NCBI GenBank assembly: GCA_026987255.1
Contig: JALSNA010000517.1
Coordinates: 1 to 6,130, forward strand
DNA from: Hyphomicrobiales bacterium
GTDB taxonomy: Bacteria > Pseudomonadota > Alphaproteobacteria > Rhizobiales > Aestuariivirgaceae
Length of the DNA stretch: 6,130 bases
Reading direction: 5' to 3'
The position numbers were made by a program, and so were the translations under genes. Below, one piece after another: positions 1 through 5,869 of this stretch. Position 1 is the stretch's first letter. Each line of letters begins with the position of its first letter. The notes beneath the pieces were generated by a model, which saw nothing but the letters and a program-made list of their open reading frames with translations, was not told where the DNA came from and did no database searches.

Positions 1-970
1 CGGCCCACTCTCCCATGTCGAAGGAATAGCGCAGCATCATGCCCAGCGAGGCGATCATGGAGATGGGGTTGGCCTTGTTCTGGCCGGCGATGTCGGGGGC
101 CGAGCCATGCACCGGCTCGTAGAGGGCGCGGCGCTTGCCCTTTTCGTCCTGGGCGCCGATGGAGGCCGATGGCAGCATGCCCAATGACCCGGTGAGCATG
201 GCGGCCACGTCGGAGAGAATGTCGCCAAAAAGGTTGTCGGTGGCGATGACATCGAACTGCTTGGGGTTGCGCACCAGCTGCATGGCGCAATTGTCGGCCA
301 GGATGTGCTGCAATTCCACGTCCGGGTAATCCTGATCGTGCACCTTGCGCACCACCTCGTCCCACAAAACGCCGGTGACCATGACGTTCTTCTTGTCCGA
401 GGAATGCACCAGGTTGCGCCGGGTGCGCGCCAGATCGAAGGCCACCCGTGCCAGCCGGTCGACCTCGTGGGCGTGATAGAGCTGGGTATCGACGGCGCGC
501 TTTTCGCCGTTTTGCAAGGTGACGATTTCCTTCGGCTGGCCGAAATAGACGCCGCCGGTGAGCTCGCGCACGATGAGGATGTCCAGCCCCTCCACCAGAT
601 CGCGTTTCAGGGAGGAGGCATCGGCCAGGGCCGGATAGCAGATGGCCGGGCGCAGGTTGGCGAAGAGCTCCAGATCCTTGCGCAGGCGCAACAGACCGGC
701 CTCGGGGCGCACCTCATAGGGCACATCGTCCCACTTGGGCCCGCCGACAGCGCCGAAGAGCACCGCGTCGGCCTCCATGGCGCGGGCCATGTCCGGCTCG
801 GAAATGGCCACTCCGTGGGCATCGTAGGCGGCGCCGCCCACCAGCCCCTCTTCGGTCTCGAAGGAGGCTATGCCCGCGGCGTTCATCCAGTCGAGAATCT
901 TCCTGGCCTCGGCCATGATCTCGGTGCCGATGCCGTCTCCGGGAAGGAGAAAAACCTTGTATGTGGTCAT
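1..970 (-). CDS. leuB: 3-isopropylmalate dehydrogenase, 3' end cut by window edge
   Basis: Cytoplasmic NAD-dependent enzyme that oxidises and decarboxylates 3-isopropylmalate in leucine synthesis. I translated the minus strand from ATG at 970 and found 323 uninterrupted codons to position 2; the family is about 350-370 residues, so roughly the last 40-50 are missing. Motifs seen in order: N-terminal [11 protein letters not shown] (8-18); substrate arginines in LLRLRKDL (R95, R97), NLRP (R107) and VRELTGG (R135); catalytic Tyr in GGVYFG (Y142); catalytic Lys in SDKKNV (K193); metal-binding aspartates in LADNCAMQL (D226) and [11 protein letters not shown] (D250, D254); NAD-binding [12 protein letters not shown] (285-296). 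The start at 970 puts the GDGIG loop at the usual distance from the N-terminus and has AAAGG about 5 nt upstream. An in-frame ATG at 1024 would add 18 basic residues but has no ribosome site. It lies 91 bp downstream of leuD and is probably co-transcribed with it. Confidence 0.97.
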   Translation of the reverse strand, partial: MTTYKVFLLPGDGIGTEIMAEARKILDWMNAAGIASFETEEGLVGGAAYDAHGVAISEPDMARAMEADAVLFGAVGGPKWDDVPYEVRPEAGLLRLRKDLELFANLRPAICYPALADASSLKRDLVEGLDILIVRELTGGVYFGQPKEIVTLQNGEKRAVDTQLYHAHEVDRLARVAFDLARTRRNLVHSSDKKNVMVTGVLWDEVVRKVHDQDYPDVELQHILADNCAMQLVRNPKQFDVIATDNLFGDILSDVAAMLTGSLGMLPSASIGAQDEKGKRRALYEPVHGSAPDIAGQNKANPISMIASLGMMLRYSFDMGEWA

Positions 971-1040
971 GAGCCTTTCGCTTTCTTGTCTTTGCGCCTT
1001 TCCCTCCCTGCCGGAAAAACGCATGATTTTCTGTCACGAA

Positions 1041-1057
1041 TGGAGCATCCCGCTCCA
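1041..1057 (-). repeat. Small inverted repeat between leuD and leuB
   Basis: The 91-bp leuD-leuB spacer (971-1061) contains a perfect 6-bp inverted repeat, TGGAGC and GCTCCA, with a 5-nt loop, starting 4 bp after the leuD stop on the transcribed strand. No U-run follows it; the next bases on that strand read TTCGTGACAG. It is therefore not a standard intrinsic terminator. It could be an mRNA stem that trims or protects the leuD 3' end, or chance. The rest of the spacer holds nothing I recognise beyond the leuB ribosome site. Confidence 0.35.
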
Positions 1058-1061
1058 GGCC

Positions 1062-1667
1062 CTAGAGCCAGGGCATGGTTTCGGCCTGTTTTTTCTCGTA
1101 GGCGGCGATCCTGTCGCGCTTTTGCAAGGTCAGGCCGATGTCGTCCAGCCCTTCCAGCAGGCAGTGCTTGCGGAAAGGGTCGATGTCGAAATGGATCGTG
1201 CCGCCGTCCGGGCCGGTGATTTCCTGCCTTTCCAGATCGATGGTCACGGTGGCGTTGGCGCCGCGCGCGGCGTCCTCCATGAGCTTGTCCACATCCTCCT
1301 TGGGCAGGACGATGGGCAAAATGCCGTTCTTGAAGCAGTTGGAATAGAAGATGTCGGCAAAGGAGGTGGAGATGATGGCGCGGATGCCGAAGTCCAGCAG
1401 GGCCCAGGGCGCATGCTCGCGCGAGGAGCCGCAGCCGAAATTGTCACCGGCGACGATGATGGAGGCATTGCGGTATTGCGGCTTGTTGAGGACGAAATCG
1501 GGGTTTTCCGAGCCGTCCTCGTTGTAGCGCATTTCATGAAACAGCGCCTTGCCCAGCCCCGAGCGCTTGATCGTTTTCAGGAACTGCTTGGGGATGATCA
1601 TGTCGGTGTCGATGTTGGTGATCGGCAAGGGGGCGGCGACACCGGTCAATCTGGTGAACTTTTCCAT
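1062..1667 (-). CDS. leuD: 3-isopropylmalate dehydratase small subunit
   Basis: Small (swivel-domain) subunit of isopropylmalate isomerase. With LeuC it interconverts 2- and 3-isopropylmalate by dehydration and rehydration in the cytoplasm. From ATG at 1667 the protein is 201 residues, the same length as the E. coli enzyme. Motifs: N-terminal [12 protein letters not shown] (18-29) and the small-subunit signature [17 protein letters not shown] (74-90), followed by the family ending with [11 protein letters not shown] (171-181). The start at 1667 is chosen because AGGA lies 6 nt upstream on the coding strand and because the protein then begins MEKFTRLTG as expected. An in-frame ATG at 1700 would add 11 residues and place that ribosome site inside the gene. 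leuC, the partner gene, is not adjacent on the upstream side, where ruvC is divergently transcribed. leuB follows downstream. Confidence 0.97.
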   Translation of the reverse strand: MEKFTRLTGVAAPLPITNIDTDMIIPKQFLKTIKRSGLGKALFHEMRYNEDGSENPDFVLNKPQYRNASIIVAGDNFGCGSSREHAPWALLDFGIRAIISTSFADIFYSNCFKNGILPIVLPKEDVDKLMEDAARGANATVTIDLERQEITGPDGGTIHFDIDPFRKHCLLEGLDDIGLTLQKRDRIAAYEKKQAETMPWL

Positions 1668-1673
1668 GGAATG

Positions 1674-1677
1674 TCCT
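1674..1677 (-). promoter_or_regulatory. Ribosome binding site of leuD
   Basis: On the minus strand this reads AGGA (in context TTCAGGACATTCC), 6 nt before ATG at 1667. It decides in favour of that start over the in-frame ATG at 1700. Confidence 0.7.
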
Positions 1678-1725
1678 GAAAAATTGTTGTCTGTCCGCAT
1701 GCTTTTTCGCCGCTATGGGGCGGCA

Positions 1726-1731
1726 GGTCAA
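1726..1731 (-). promoter_or_regulatory. Possible -35 element for leuD within the leuD/ruvC divergent spacer
   Basis: The 153-bp spacer (1668-1820) must hold signals for leuD on one side and ruvC on the other. On the minus strand TTGACC at 1731-1726 resembles a -35 box, but the sequence 17-18 nt further on is GAAAAAG, a poor -10. A GCCGC...GCGGC stem (1709-1713 with 1720-1724, loop 6) lies between it and the gene. I see no convincing -35/-10 pair for ruvC on the plus strand, and no leucine-codon-rich leader peptide on the leuD side. Confidence 0.22.
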
Positions 1732-1820
1732 GGGAGCGGCATGGTTTTCTCAGGCTGCCTTGGGCACAATGGGGCGAAAAGGGCTTCAACTTGCCGCGCC
1801 GGGCCGGTATGGTGGAGAAC

Positions 1821-2327
1821 ATGACAGGAACGATTCGCATCATCGGCATCGATCCGGGGCTGAGGAACACCGGCTGGGGGGTCATCGACTGCGCAGGCCC
1901 GAAGCTGGCCTTCGTCGCCTCCGGGGTGGTGCGCGCCGATACCTCGGCGGCGCTGGCCCAAAGGCTGGTGTTCATCCACGAGGCCCTGCGCGCCATCATC
2001 GGCCAATACGGGCCCGACGAGGCGGCGGTGGAGGAGACCTTCGTCAACAAGGATGCGCGGGCCACCCTGAAGCTCGGACAGGCGCGCGGCGCGGCCCTGC
2101 TGGCCCCGGCCGGCATGGGGCTCGAAGTGGCCGAATACGCCCCCAACAGGGTCAAGAAGGCGGTGGTGGGTTCAGGCCATGCGGACAAGGGCCAGATCGG
2201 CGCCATGGTGCGCATTTTGCTGCCCAGGGCGAAGCCGGACAGCGCCGATGCCGCCGATGCCCTGGCCATCGCCATCTGCCATGCCCATCACAGGGGCGCG
2301 GCCCTGCGGCTGCGGATGGCGACATGA
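1821..2327 (+). CDS. ruvC: Holliday junction resolvase RuvC
   Basis: Homodimeric, Mg-dependent endonuclease that cuts four-way DNA junctions symmetrically, completing recombinational repair together with RuvAB. 168 residues from ATG at 1821 (E. coli 173). The RNase H-like fold's acidic tetrad is visible: D11 in GIDPGL, E71 in AVEETFVN, and D143 and D146 in [12 protein letters not shown]. The conserved KLGQARG (84-90) and [20 protein letters not shown] segment are present. The start at 1821 gives the family N-terminus [14 protein letters not shown] and follows GGTGGAG with a rather short 3-nt spacing. In-frame ATG 1809 and TTG 1791 would add 4 or 10 residues with no better ribosome site. The stop overlaps the ruvA start (ATGA at 2324-2327), implying translational coupling. 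It is the first gene of the plus-strand cluster, divergent from leuD. Confidence 0.97.
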   Translation: MTGTIRIIGIDPGLRNTGWGVIDCAGPKLAFVASGVVRADTSAALAQRLVFIHEALRAIIGQYGPDEAAVEETFVNKDARATLKLGQARGAALLAPAGMGLEVAEYAPNRVKKAVVGSGHADKGQIGAMVRILLPRAKPDSADAADALAIAICHAHHRGAALRLRMAT

Positions 2328-2950
2328 TCGCGAAACTGAAGGGCATCATCGATTCGAAGGGCGAGGACTGGCTGGTCATCGATGTTTCCGGCGTCGGTTA
2401 TCTGGTGGAATGCTCGGCGCGTACCCTCTCGGCCCTGCCCGGCCCGGGGGAGGCAGCGGAGGTCTTTACCCGCATGCTGGTTTCGGAGACGGCCATCCGC
2501 CTGGCCGGATTCGCCACCGCGGCGGAGCGCGACTGGTACGGCATTTTGTCCAATGTGCAGGGCGTGGGGCCGAAGGTGGCCCTGGCCCTGCTCTCGGCGC
2601 TGTCTCCGGCGGAGCTGTCCTCGGCCATCGCCATGAACGATGCGGCCATGCTGGCGCGCGCCCAGGGCGTGGGGCCGAAGCTGGCGCGGCGCATCGCCTC
2701 GGAGCTGAAGGACAAGGTCCCGGCCTTTGCCGCCGTCACGGATGGCGCGCAGGCGCAATTTGCGCAGGTGGCCGGGGCTTTGGACGCCAATGCCCCTTCG
2801 GCGGCGTCCGATGCGGTCTCGGCTCTGGTCAACCTCGGCTACGGTCAGGCCCAGGCAGGCGCGGCGGTGGCCACGGTGCTGGCCGAAGCGGGGGAAAAGG
2901 CCGATGCGGCGCACCTCATCCGCCTTGCCCTGAAGGCCCTGGCGCAATAA
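2324..2950 (+). CDS. ruvA: Holliday junction branch migration subunit RuvA
   Basis: Junction-recognition subunit. Tetramers of RuvA clamp the open four-way junction and load RuvB hexamers on opposite arms. 208 residues (E. coli 203). Domain I is an OB fold, about 1-64, with [10 protein letters not shown] and the SGVGYLVEC strand (22-30). Domain II carries two helix-hairpin-helix DNA-binding motifs, [17 protein letters not shown] (77-93) and [17 protein letters not shown] (112-128), followed by KDKVP. After an Ala-rich linker, domain III (about 160-207, [20 protein letters not shown]) is the mobile RuvB-binding module. The ATG overlaps the ruvC stop by 4 bp and has no strong ribosome site of its own, so translation is probably coupled to ruvC. 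Both helix-hairpin-helix motifs share an exact 18-bp DNA repeat. Confidence 0.97.
   Translation: MIAKLKGIIDSKGEDWLVIDVSGVGYLVECSARTLSALPGPGEAAEVFTRMLVSETAIRLAGFATAAERDWYGILSNVQGVGPKVALALLSALSPAELSSAIAMNDAAMLARAQGVGPKLARRIASELKDKVPAFAAVTDGAQAQFAQVAGALDANAPSAASDAVSALVNLGYGQAQAGAAVATVLAEAGEKADAAHLIRLALKALAQ
2558..2680 (+). repeat. Two identical 18-bp direct repeats inside ruvA
   Basis: The 18-mer CAGGGCGTGGGGCCGAAG occurs at 2558-2575 and again at 2663-2680, exactly 105 bp (35 codons) apart and in the same frame. Each copy encodes QGVGPK, the hairpin of one helix-hairpin-helix motif. The protein similarity is expected in RuvA; the codon-for-codon identity is what makes it a repeat at the DNA level. 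Confidence 0.9.
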
Positions 2951-2953
2951 GGA
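2949..2953 (+). promoter_or_regulatory. Ribosome binding site that sets the ruvB start
   Basis: AAGGA overlaps the ruvA TAA stop and lies 6 nt before ATG at 2960. The in-frame ATG at 2954 directly abuts it with no spacing, so 2960 is the better start. Confidence 0.7.
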
Positions 2954-2959
2954 ATGGCC

Positions 2960-3997
2960 ATGAGCAACCGGCTGGTGACAGGAGACAGGAAGCCCGAGGA
3001 CGACCTGGAGGCGCATTTTCGCCCCCAGGTGCTGGATGATTTCATCGGCCAGGAACGCGCCAAGGCCAATCTGTCGGTCTTCATCCAGGCCGCCAGGGGG
3101 CGCGGCGAGGCGCTCGATCACGTGCTCTTCGCCGGGCCTCCGGGGCTGGGCAAGACGACGCTGGCGCAGATCGTGGCGCGCGAACTGGGGGTCAATTTCC
3201 GCGCCACCTCCGGCCCCGTCATCGCCAAGGCGGGCGATCTGGCCGCCCTGCTGACCAACCTGGAAGAGCGCGACGTGCTGTTCATCGACGAGATTCACCG
3301 CCTCAATCCGGCGGTGGAGGAGGTGCTCTATCCGGCCATGGAGGATTTCCAGCTCGATCTGATCATCGGCGAGGGCCCGGCGGCGCGCTCGGTGCGCATC
3401 GAGCTGGCGAAGTTCACCCTCATCGGCGCCACCACCCGCACCGGCCTTTTGACCACGCCCCTGCGCGACCGCTTCGGCATCCCGGTGCGGCTGCAATTCT
3501 ACACCGTGGCGGAGCTGGAGCGCATCGTCAAGCGCGGCGCGCGGGTGCTGGGCATGGCCATTTCCGAAGATGGCGCGGCCGAGATCGCCCGCCGGGCGCG
3601 CGGCACGCCCCGCATTGCCGGACGGCTGCTGCGCCGGGTGCGCGATTTTGCCGCCGTGGCCGGGGCCGAGGTGGTGGATGCGAAGCTGGCGGATGAGGCC
3701 CTGCGCGCCATGGAGGTGGACGGGCGCGGGCTGGACGCCCTGGACCGGCGCTATCTGAGCTGCATTGCGCAAAATTATGGCGGCGGGCCGGTGGGGGTGG
3801 AGACCATCGCCGCGGCGCTTTCCGAATCGCGCGATGCCCTGGAGGAGGTCATCGAGCCCTTCCTCATCCAGCAGGGCCTTTTGTCGCGCACCCCGCGCGG
3901 GCGGGTGCTCACCGCCCATGCCTTCCGTCACCTGGGGCTGGCCGCGCCGCCCAGGGCCGCCGGCCAGCCCGATCTCTTCGGCGAAGAGGAGGGATGA
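2960..3997 (+). CDS. ruvB: Holliday junction branch migration ATPase RuvB
   Basis: AAA+ motor that forms hexameric rings around DNA and pumps it through the RuvA-bound junction. 345 residues from ATG at 2960 (family about 335-350). Motifs: N-terminal [14 protein letters not shown] (25-38); Walker A GPPGLGKT (59-66, K65); Walker [10 protein letters not shown] (105-113, D110 and E111); the RuvB beta-hairpin region around [14 protein letters not shown] (134-147), which contacts RuvA; sensor 1 GATTRTG (156-162); arginine finger region LRDRFG (168-173); sensor 2 [15 protein letters not shown] (215-229, R218). A C-terminal winged helix follows (about 255-330, with [26 protein letters not shown] and [15 protein letters not shown]). 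It lies 9 bp after ruvA, almost certainly in the same transcript. The short acidic C-terminal tail (GEEEG) is unremarkable. The stop lies just before the ybgC start. Confidence 0.98.
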   Translation: MSNRLVTGDRKPEDDLEAHFRPQVLDDFIGQERAKANLSVFIQAARGRGEALDHVLFAGPPGLGKTTLAQIVARELGVNFRATSGPVIAKAGDLAALLTNLEERDVLFIDEIHRLNPAVEEVLYPAMEDFQLDLIIGEGPAARSVRIELAKFTLIGATTRTGLLTTPLRDRFGIPVRLQFYTVAELERIVKRGARVLGMAISEDGAAEIARRARGTPRIAGRLLRRVRDFAAVAGAEVVDAKLADEALRAMEVDGRGLDALDRRYLSCIAQNYGGGPVGVETIAAALSESRDALEEVIEPFLIQQGLLSRTPRGRVLTAHAFRHLGLAAPPRAAGQPDLFGEEEG

Positions 3998-4000
3998 GGA
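3996..4000 (+). promoter_or_regulatory. Ribosome binding site favouring the ybgC start at 4006
   Basis: GAGGA overlaps the ruvB TGA and lies 5 nt before ATG at 4006. A stronger AGGAGG at 3987-3992 lies only 1 nt before the alternative ATG at 3994, too close for that start and 13 nt from 4006. Confidence 0.5.
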
Positions 4001-4005
4001 CTTTC

Positions 4006-4491
4006 ATGACCTGTCCTTCCACATCGCAAGGCTGGCCCGGCCTGGCCGGGCGCATCGAGGGGCGGATGCATGTGCTGCCGGTGCGCGTCTATTACGAGGA
4101 CACGGATTTTTCCGGTTTCGTCTATCACGCCAACTACCTGAAGTTCTGCGAGCGCGGGCGCTCCGATTTCCTGCGCCTGGCCGGGGTGCATCATCACGAG
4201 CTGCACCGGGGCGGCTTGGGCGGGCGGATGGGCTTCGTGGTGCGGCGCATGGCTTGCGATTTCCTGAAACCGGCGATGATCGACGATGTGCTGGAGGTGC
4301 GCTCGCGCTTTCTGGGCCTGCGCGGGGCGCGCATGGAGATCGCCCAGGACATCTGGCGCGGAGATGAAAAACTCTTTGCCGCCCATGTCGGCGCCGCCCT
4401 GGTCAACGCACAGGGCCGGCCGCTGCGCTTTCCCAAGCAGATGCGGGCGGTTCTGGATGAGCTGATCTGGAGCGGTGAGGCCGAATCGTGA
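4006..4491 (+). CDS. ybgC: Tol-Pal-associated acyl-CoA thioesterase YbgC (hotdog fold)
   Basis: Cytoplasmic hotdog-fold thioesterase that hydrolyses acyl-CoA thioesters. It is conserved at the head of tol-pal clusters, and a link to phospholipid metabolism has been proposed. 161 residues from ATG at 4006. The 4HBT-type active site is clear in VRVYYEDTDFSGFVYHANYL: D34 and H41 match E. coli D18 and H25, followed by FCERGRSDFLR. Later GFVVRRMACDFLKPAMIDDVLEV (77-99) fits the central beta strands. Start choice is uncertain: ATG 3994 overlaps the ruvB stop (ATGA) and adds four residues, while ATG 4066 gives 141 residues, nearer the E. coli length of about 134, after GAGGGG. I prefer 4006 for its spaced GAGGA, and because I recall alphaproteobacterial homologues sharing the WPGLAGRIEG-like segment that 4066 would drop. 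Confidence 0.93.
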   Translation: MTCPSTSQGWPGLAGRIEGRMHVLPVRVYYEDTDFSGFVYHANYLKFCERGRSDFLRLAGVHHHELHRGGLGGRMGFVVRRMACDFLKPAMIDDVLEVRSRFLGLRGARMEIAQDIWRGDEKLFAAHVGAALVNAQGRPLRFPKQMRAVLDELIWSGEAES

Positions 4492-4519
4492 AAATTCGAA
4501 TCACTCCGGTAAGGCGCTG

Positions 4520-4527
4520 TTAACCAT
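4520..4527 (+). promoter_or_regulatory. Possible CtrA half-site upstream of tolQ
   Basis: The 173-bp ybgC-tolQ gap (4492-4664) contains TTAACCAT at 4520-4527 within an AT-rich patch, GTTAACCATAAAC. In Caulobacter-type alphaproteobacteria, TTAACCAT is described as a half-site for the cell-cycle regulator CtrA; the full site is TTAA-N7-TTAA. Here the second TTAA is absent (CTGC at 4531-4534). Control of the division-linked Tol system by CtrA is plausible, but one 8-mer is weak evidence. Confidence 0.28.
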
Positions 4528-4588
4528 AAACTGCTTGTGTCATCCTTGCGCCAACAGCCCCTTGCGAGGGCCGATTCGCGCCGAAGTT

Positions 4589-4594
4589 TTGACA
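4589..4594 (+). promoter_or_regulatory. Candidate -35 box for tolQRA
   Basis: A consensus TTGACA lies 70 bp before the tolQ start in the ybgC-tolQ gap. The hexamer 17 nt downstream is AACGCC, a poor -10, although -10 boxes are loosely conserved in alphaproteobacteria. The size of this gap, compared with 0-12 bp at the other plus-strand junctions, is the better argument that tolQ has its own promoter. No intrinsic terminator is visible after ybgC. Confidence 0.33.
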
Positions 4595-4622
4595 TGATGA
4601 TTGGCGAGAAGAACGCCGGATG

Positions 4623-4634
4623 CGCGCCGGCGCG
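4623..4634 (+). repeat. 12-bp perfect palindrome in the tolQ leader
   Basis: CGCGCCGGCGCG is its own reverse complement and lies 30 bp before the tolQ ATG. It could be a protein-binding site or a small structure in the leader RNA. In a GC-rich genome such palindromes also arise by chance. Confidence 0.4.
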
Positions 4635-4655
4635 TCTTGTGAACACCCGAAAGGC

Positions 4656-4660
4656 AAGGG
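4656..4660 (+). promoter_or_regulatory. Ribosome binding site of tolQ
   Basis: AAGGG lies 4 nt before ATG at 4665 (context AAGGCAAGGGCAGG). It supports this start over the upstream in-frame ATG at 4620, which is preceded by ACGCCGG only. Confidence 0.5.
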
Positions 4661-4664
4661 CAGG

Positions 4665-5372
4665 ATGGATGTAGAAATCGCACAGGGTCTGGCCGCGCAG
4701 CAGGATTTTTCCATCCTGGCCATGTTCATGCGCGCCACCTTGATGGTCAAGATCGTCATGGGCGGGCTGGTGGTTGCCTCCATCCTGTGCTGGGCCATCG
4801 TTTTCGAGAAAATCTTCGCCATCGGCCGGGTGCGCATGGCCATCGCCAGGTTCGACAAGCTGTTCTGGTCCGGCAAGTCGCTGGACGAGATCTATGCGGC
4901 GGTTGCCCATGGGCCCAAGGTGGGCTCGGCGGCGCTGTTCATGGCCGCCATGGACGAATGGCGGCGCTCGCAGGCGGCCGCGGCGCGCGCCGGGGTCAGC
5001 TCCCTGGTGCAGCGCATCGAGAAGGTCATGGACGTGGAGCTGCAACGGCAGACGGAAAAACTGGAGCGCCGCCTTCTGGTGCTGGCCACGGTGGGCTCGG
5101 TGTCGCCCTTCATCGGCCTGTTCGGCACCGTGTGGGGCATCATGAACTCCTTTCAGGCCATCGCCATCTCCAAGAACACCAATCTGGCGGTGGTCGCGCC
5201 CGGCCTGGCCGAGGCGCTGTTCGCCACCGCCCTTGGCCTGCTGGCGGCCATTCCGGCGGTGATCTTCTACAACAAGTTCTCCCATGACATCTCGCGGCTG
5301 GGATCGCGGATGGAGAACTTCATCGAGGAGTTTACCGCCATCCTGTCACGGCAACTGGAAGAGGCCTACTAG
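4665..5372 (+). CDS. tolQ: Tol-Pal motor protein TolQ
   Basis: Inner-membrane proton-channel subunit of the ExbB/TolQ/MotA family. With TolR it converts proton-motive force into movement of TolA. 235 residues from ATG at 4665 (E. coli 230). Three membrane segments are visible: about 26-48 ([20 protein letters not shown]), 138-160 ([20 protein letters not shown]) and 183-203 ([20 protein letters not shown]), with the large cytoplasmic loop between the first two. The family signature [13 protein letters not shown] (151-163) and the [15 protein letters not shown] run (178-192) are present; T142 and T188 are the pore-lining threonines expected of the family. The start at 4665 has AAGGG upstream, whereas an in-frame ATG at 4620 would add 15 residues and lacks a good site. 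It is the first tol gene after the 173-bp gap, and its TAG stop directly abuts the tolR ATG. Confidence 0.97.
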   Translation: MDVEIAQGLAAQQDFSILAMFMRATLMVKIVMGGLVVASILCWAIVFEKIFAIGRVRMAIARFDKLFWSGKSLDEIYAAVAHGPKVGSAALFMAAMDEWRRSQAAAARAGVSSLVQRIEKVMDVELQRQTEKLERRLLVLATVGSVSPFIGLFGTVWGIMNSFQAIAISKNTNLAVVAPGLAEALFATALGLLAAIPAVIFYNKFSHDISRLGSRMENFIEEFTAILSRQLEEAY

Positions 5373-5867
5373 ATGGCGGCGGGACTGCACGGAACACAAG
5401 CCACGGGATCACGGCGCGGACGCAGGCGGCGGGCGCGGCTGGCGCCGATGAGCGAGATCAACGTCACGCCCTTCGTCGATGTCATGCTGGTGCTGCTCAT
5501 CGTCTTCATGGTGGCCGCGCCCATGCTCACCGTGGGCGTGCCCATAGAAATGCCAAAAACGAAGGCCAAACCCTTGCAGGGAGAAAAGGAGCCGGTGACC
5601 GTGACGGTGAAAGCCGACGGCACGGTGTTCCTGCAAAATACGGAAATCGACCCTGAAACCCTGAGCGCCAAGGTGCGGGCCATTGCCGAGAATGGCTATG
5701 ACGAGCGCGTTTATGTGCGCGCCGACAAGGCGGTGGACTATGGCAAGGTCATGAAGGTCATGGGGGCGCTGTCGGCCGCCGGTTTCAAGCGCCTGGCGCT
5801 GGTGACCGCTCCGGCGGACGCGGCGGCCGGGGGCAGAAAACGCGGCAACAAGTCCGGGAAACGCTGA
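5373..5867 (+). CDS. tolR: Tol-Pal motor protein TolR
   Basis: Single-pass inner-membrane partner of TolQ in the ExbD/TolR family, with its C-terminal domain in the periplasm. 164 residues (E. coli 142). A strongly basic cytoplasmic N-terminus, [10 protein letters not shown] (13-22), precedes [11 protein letters not shown] (27-37), whose D36 matches the essential proton-carrying Asp (E. coli D23), and the membrane segment at about 36-55. The periplasmic domain follows ([19 protein letters not shown], 75-93, and [20 protein letters not shown], 114-133). The family domain ends near LALVTAP (141-147); the last 17 or so residues form an Ala/Gly then Lys/Arg-rich tail ([10 protein letters not shown]). 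ATG 5373 touches the tolQ stop and has GGAAGAGG 8 nt upstream. The downstream in-frame ATG 5448 would discard the conserved basic segment. Confidence 0.96.
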   Translation: MAAGLHGTQATGSRRGRRRRARLAPMSEINVTPFVDVMLVLLIVFMVAAPMLTVGVPIEMPKTKAKPLQGEKEPVTVTVKADGTVFLQNTEIDPETLSAKVRAIAENGYDERVYVRADKAVDYGKVMKVMGALSAAGFKRLALVTAPADAAAGGRKRGNKSGKR

Positions 5868-5869
5868 AA

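Noticed and set aside
971..1061. Intrinsic terminator after leuD
   Set aside because: The TGGAGC/GCTCCA stem has no following U-run, and leuB follows in the same orientation.
305..1219. A 304-codon open frame on the plus strand across leuB and leuD
   Set aside because: Both underlying minus-strand genes have all catalytic residues. The plus-strand product is a shadow with no domain or ribosome site.
1668..1760. Leucine attenuation leader peptide upstream of leuD
   Set aside because: No short frame with a run of leucine codons and no terminator-like hairpin followed by a U-run was found on the leuD strand.
1704..1780. Separated 8-bp inverted repeat TTTTCGCC (1704-1711) and GGCGAAAA (1773-1780) in the leuD/ruvC spacer
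   Set aside because: The arms are short, 61 nt apart and do not extend. This is compatible with chance in a 153-bp spacer, with no known regulator site to match.
2288..3931. A 547-codon open frame on the minus strand across ruvA and ruvB
   Set aside because: It is antisense to two genes with complete, motif-verified proteins. Its product is His/Arg/Gly-rich and low in complexity, as expected of a shadow frame opposite GC-rich coding DNA.
4194..5285. A 363-codon open frame on the minus strand across ybgC and tolQ
   Set aside because: It is antisense to verified genes, rich in His/Gln/Gly/Arg, and has no recognisable domain. It is a composition artefact.
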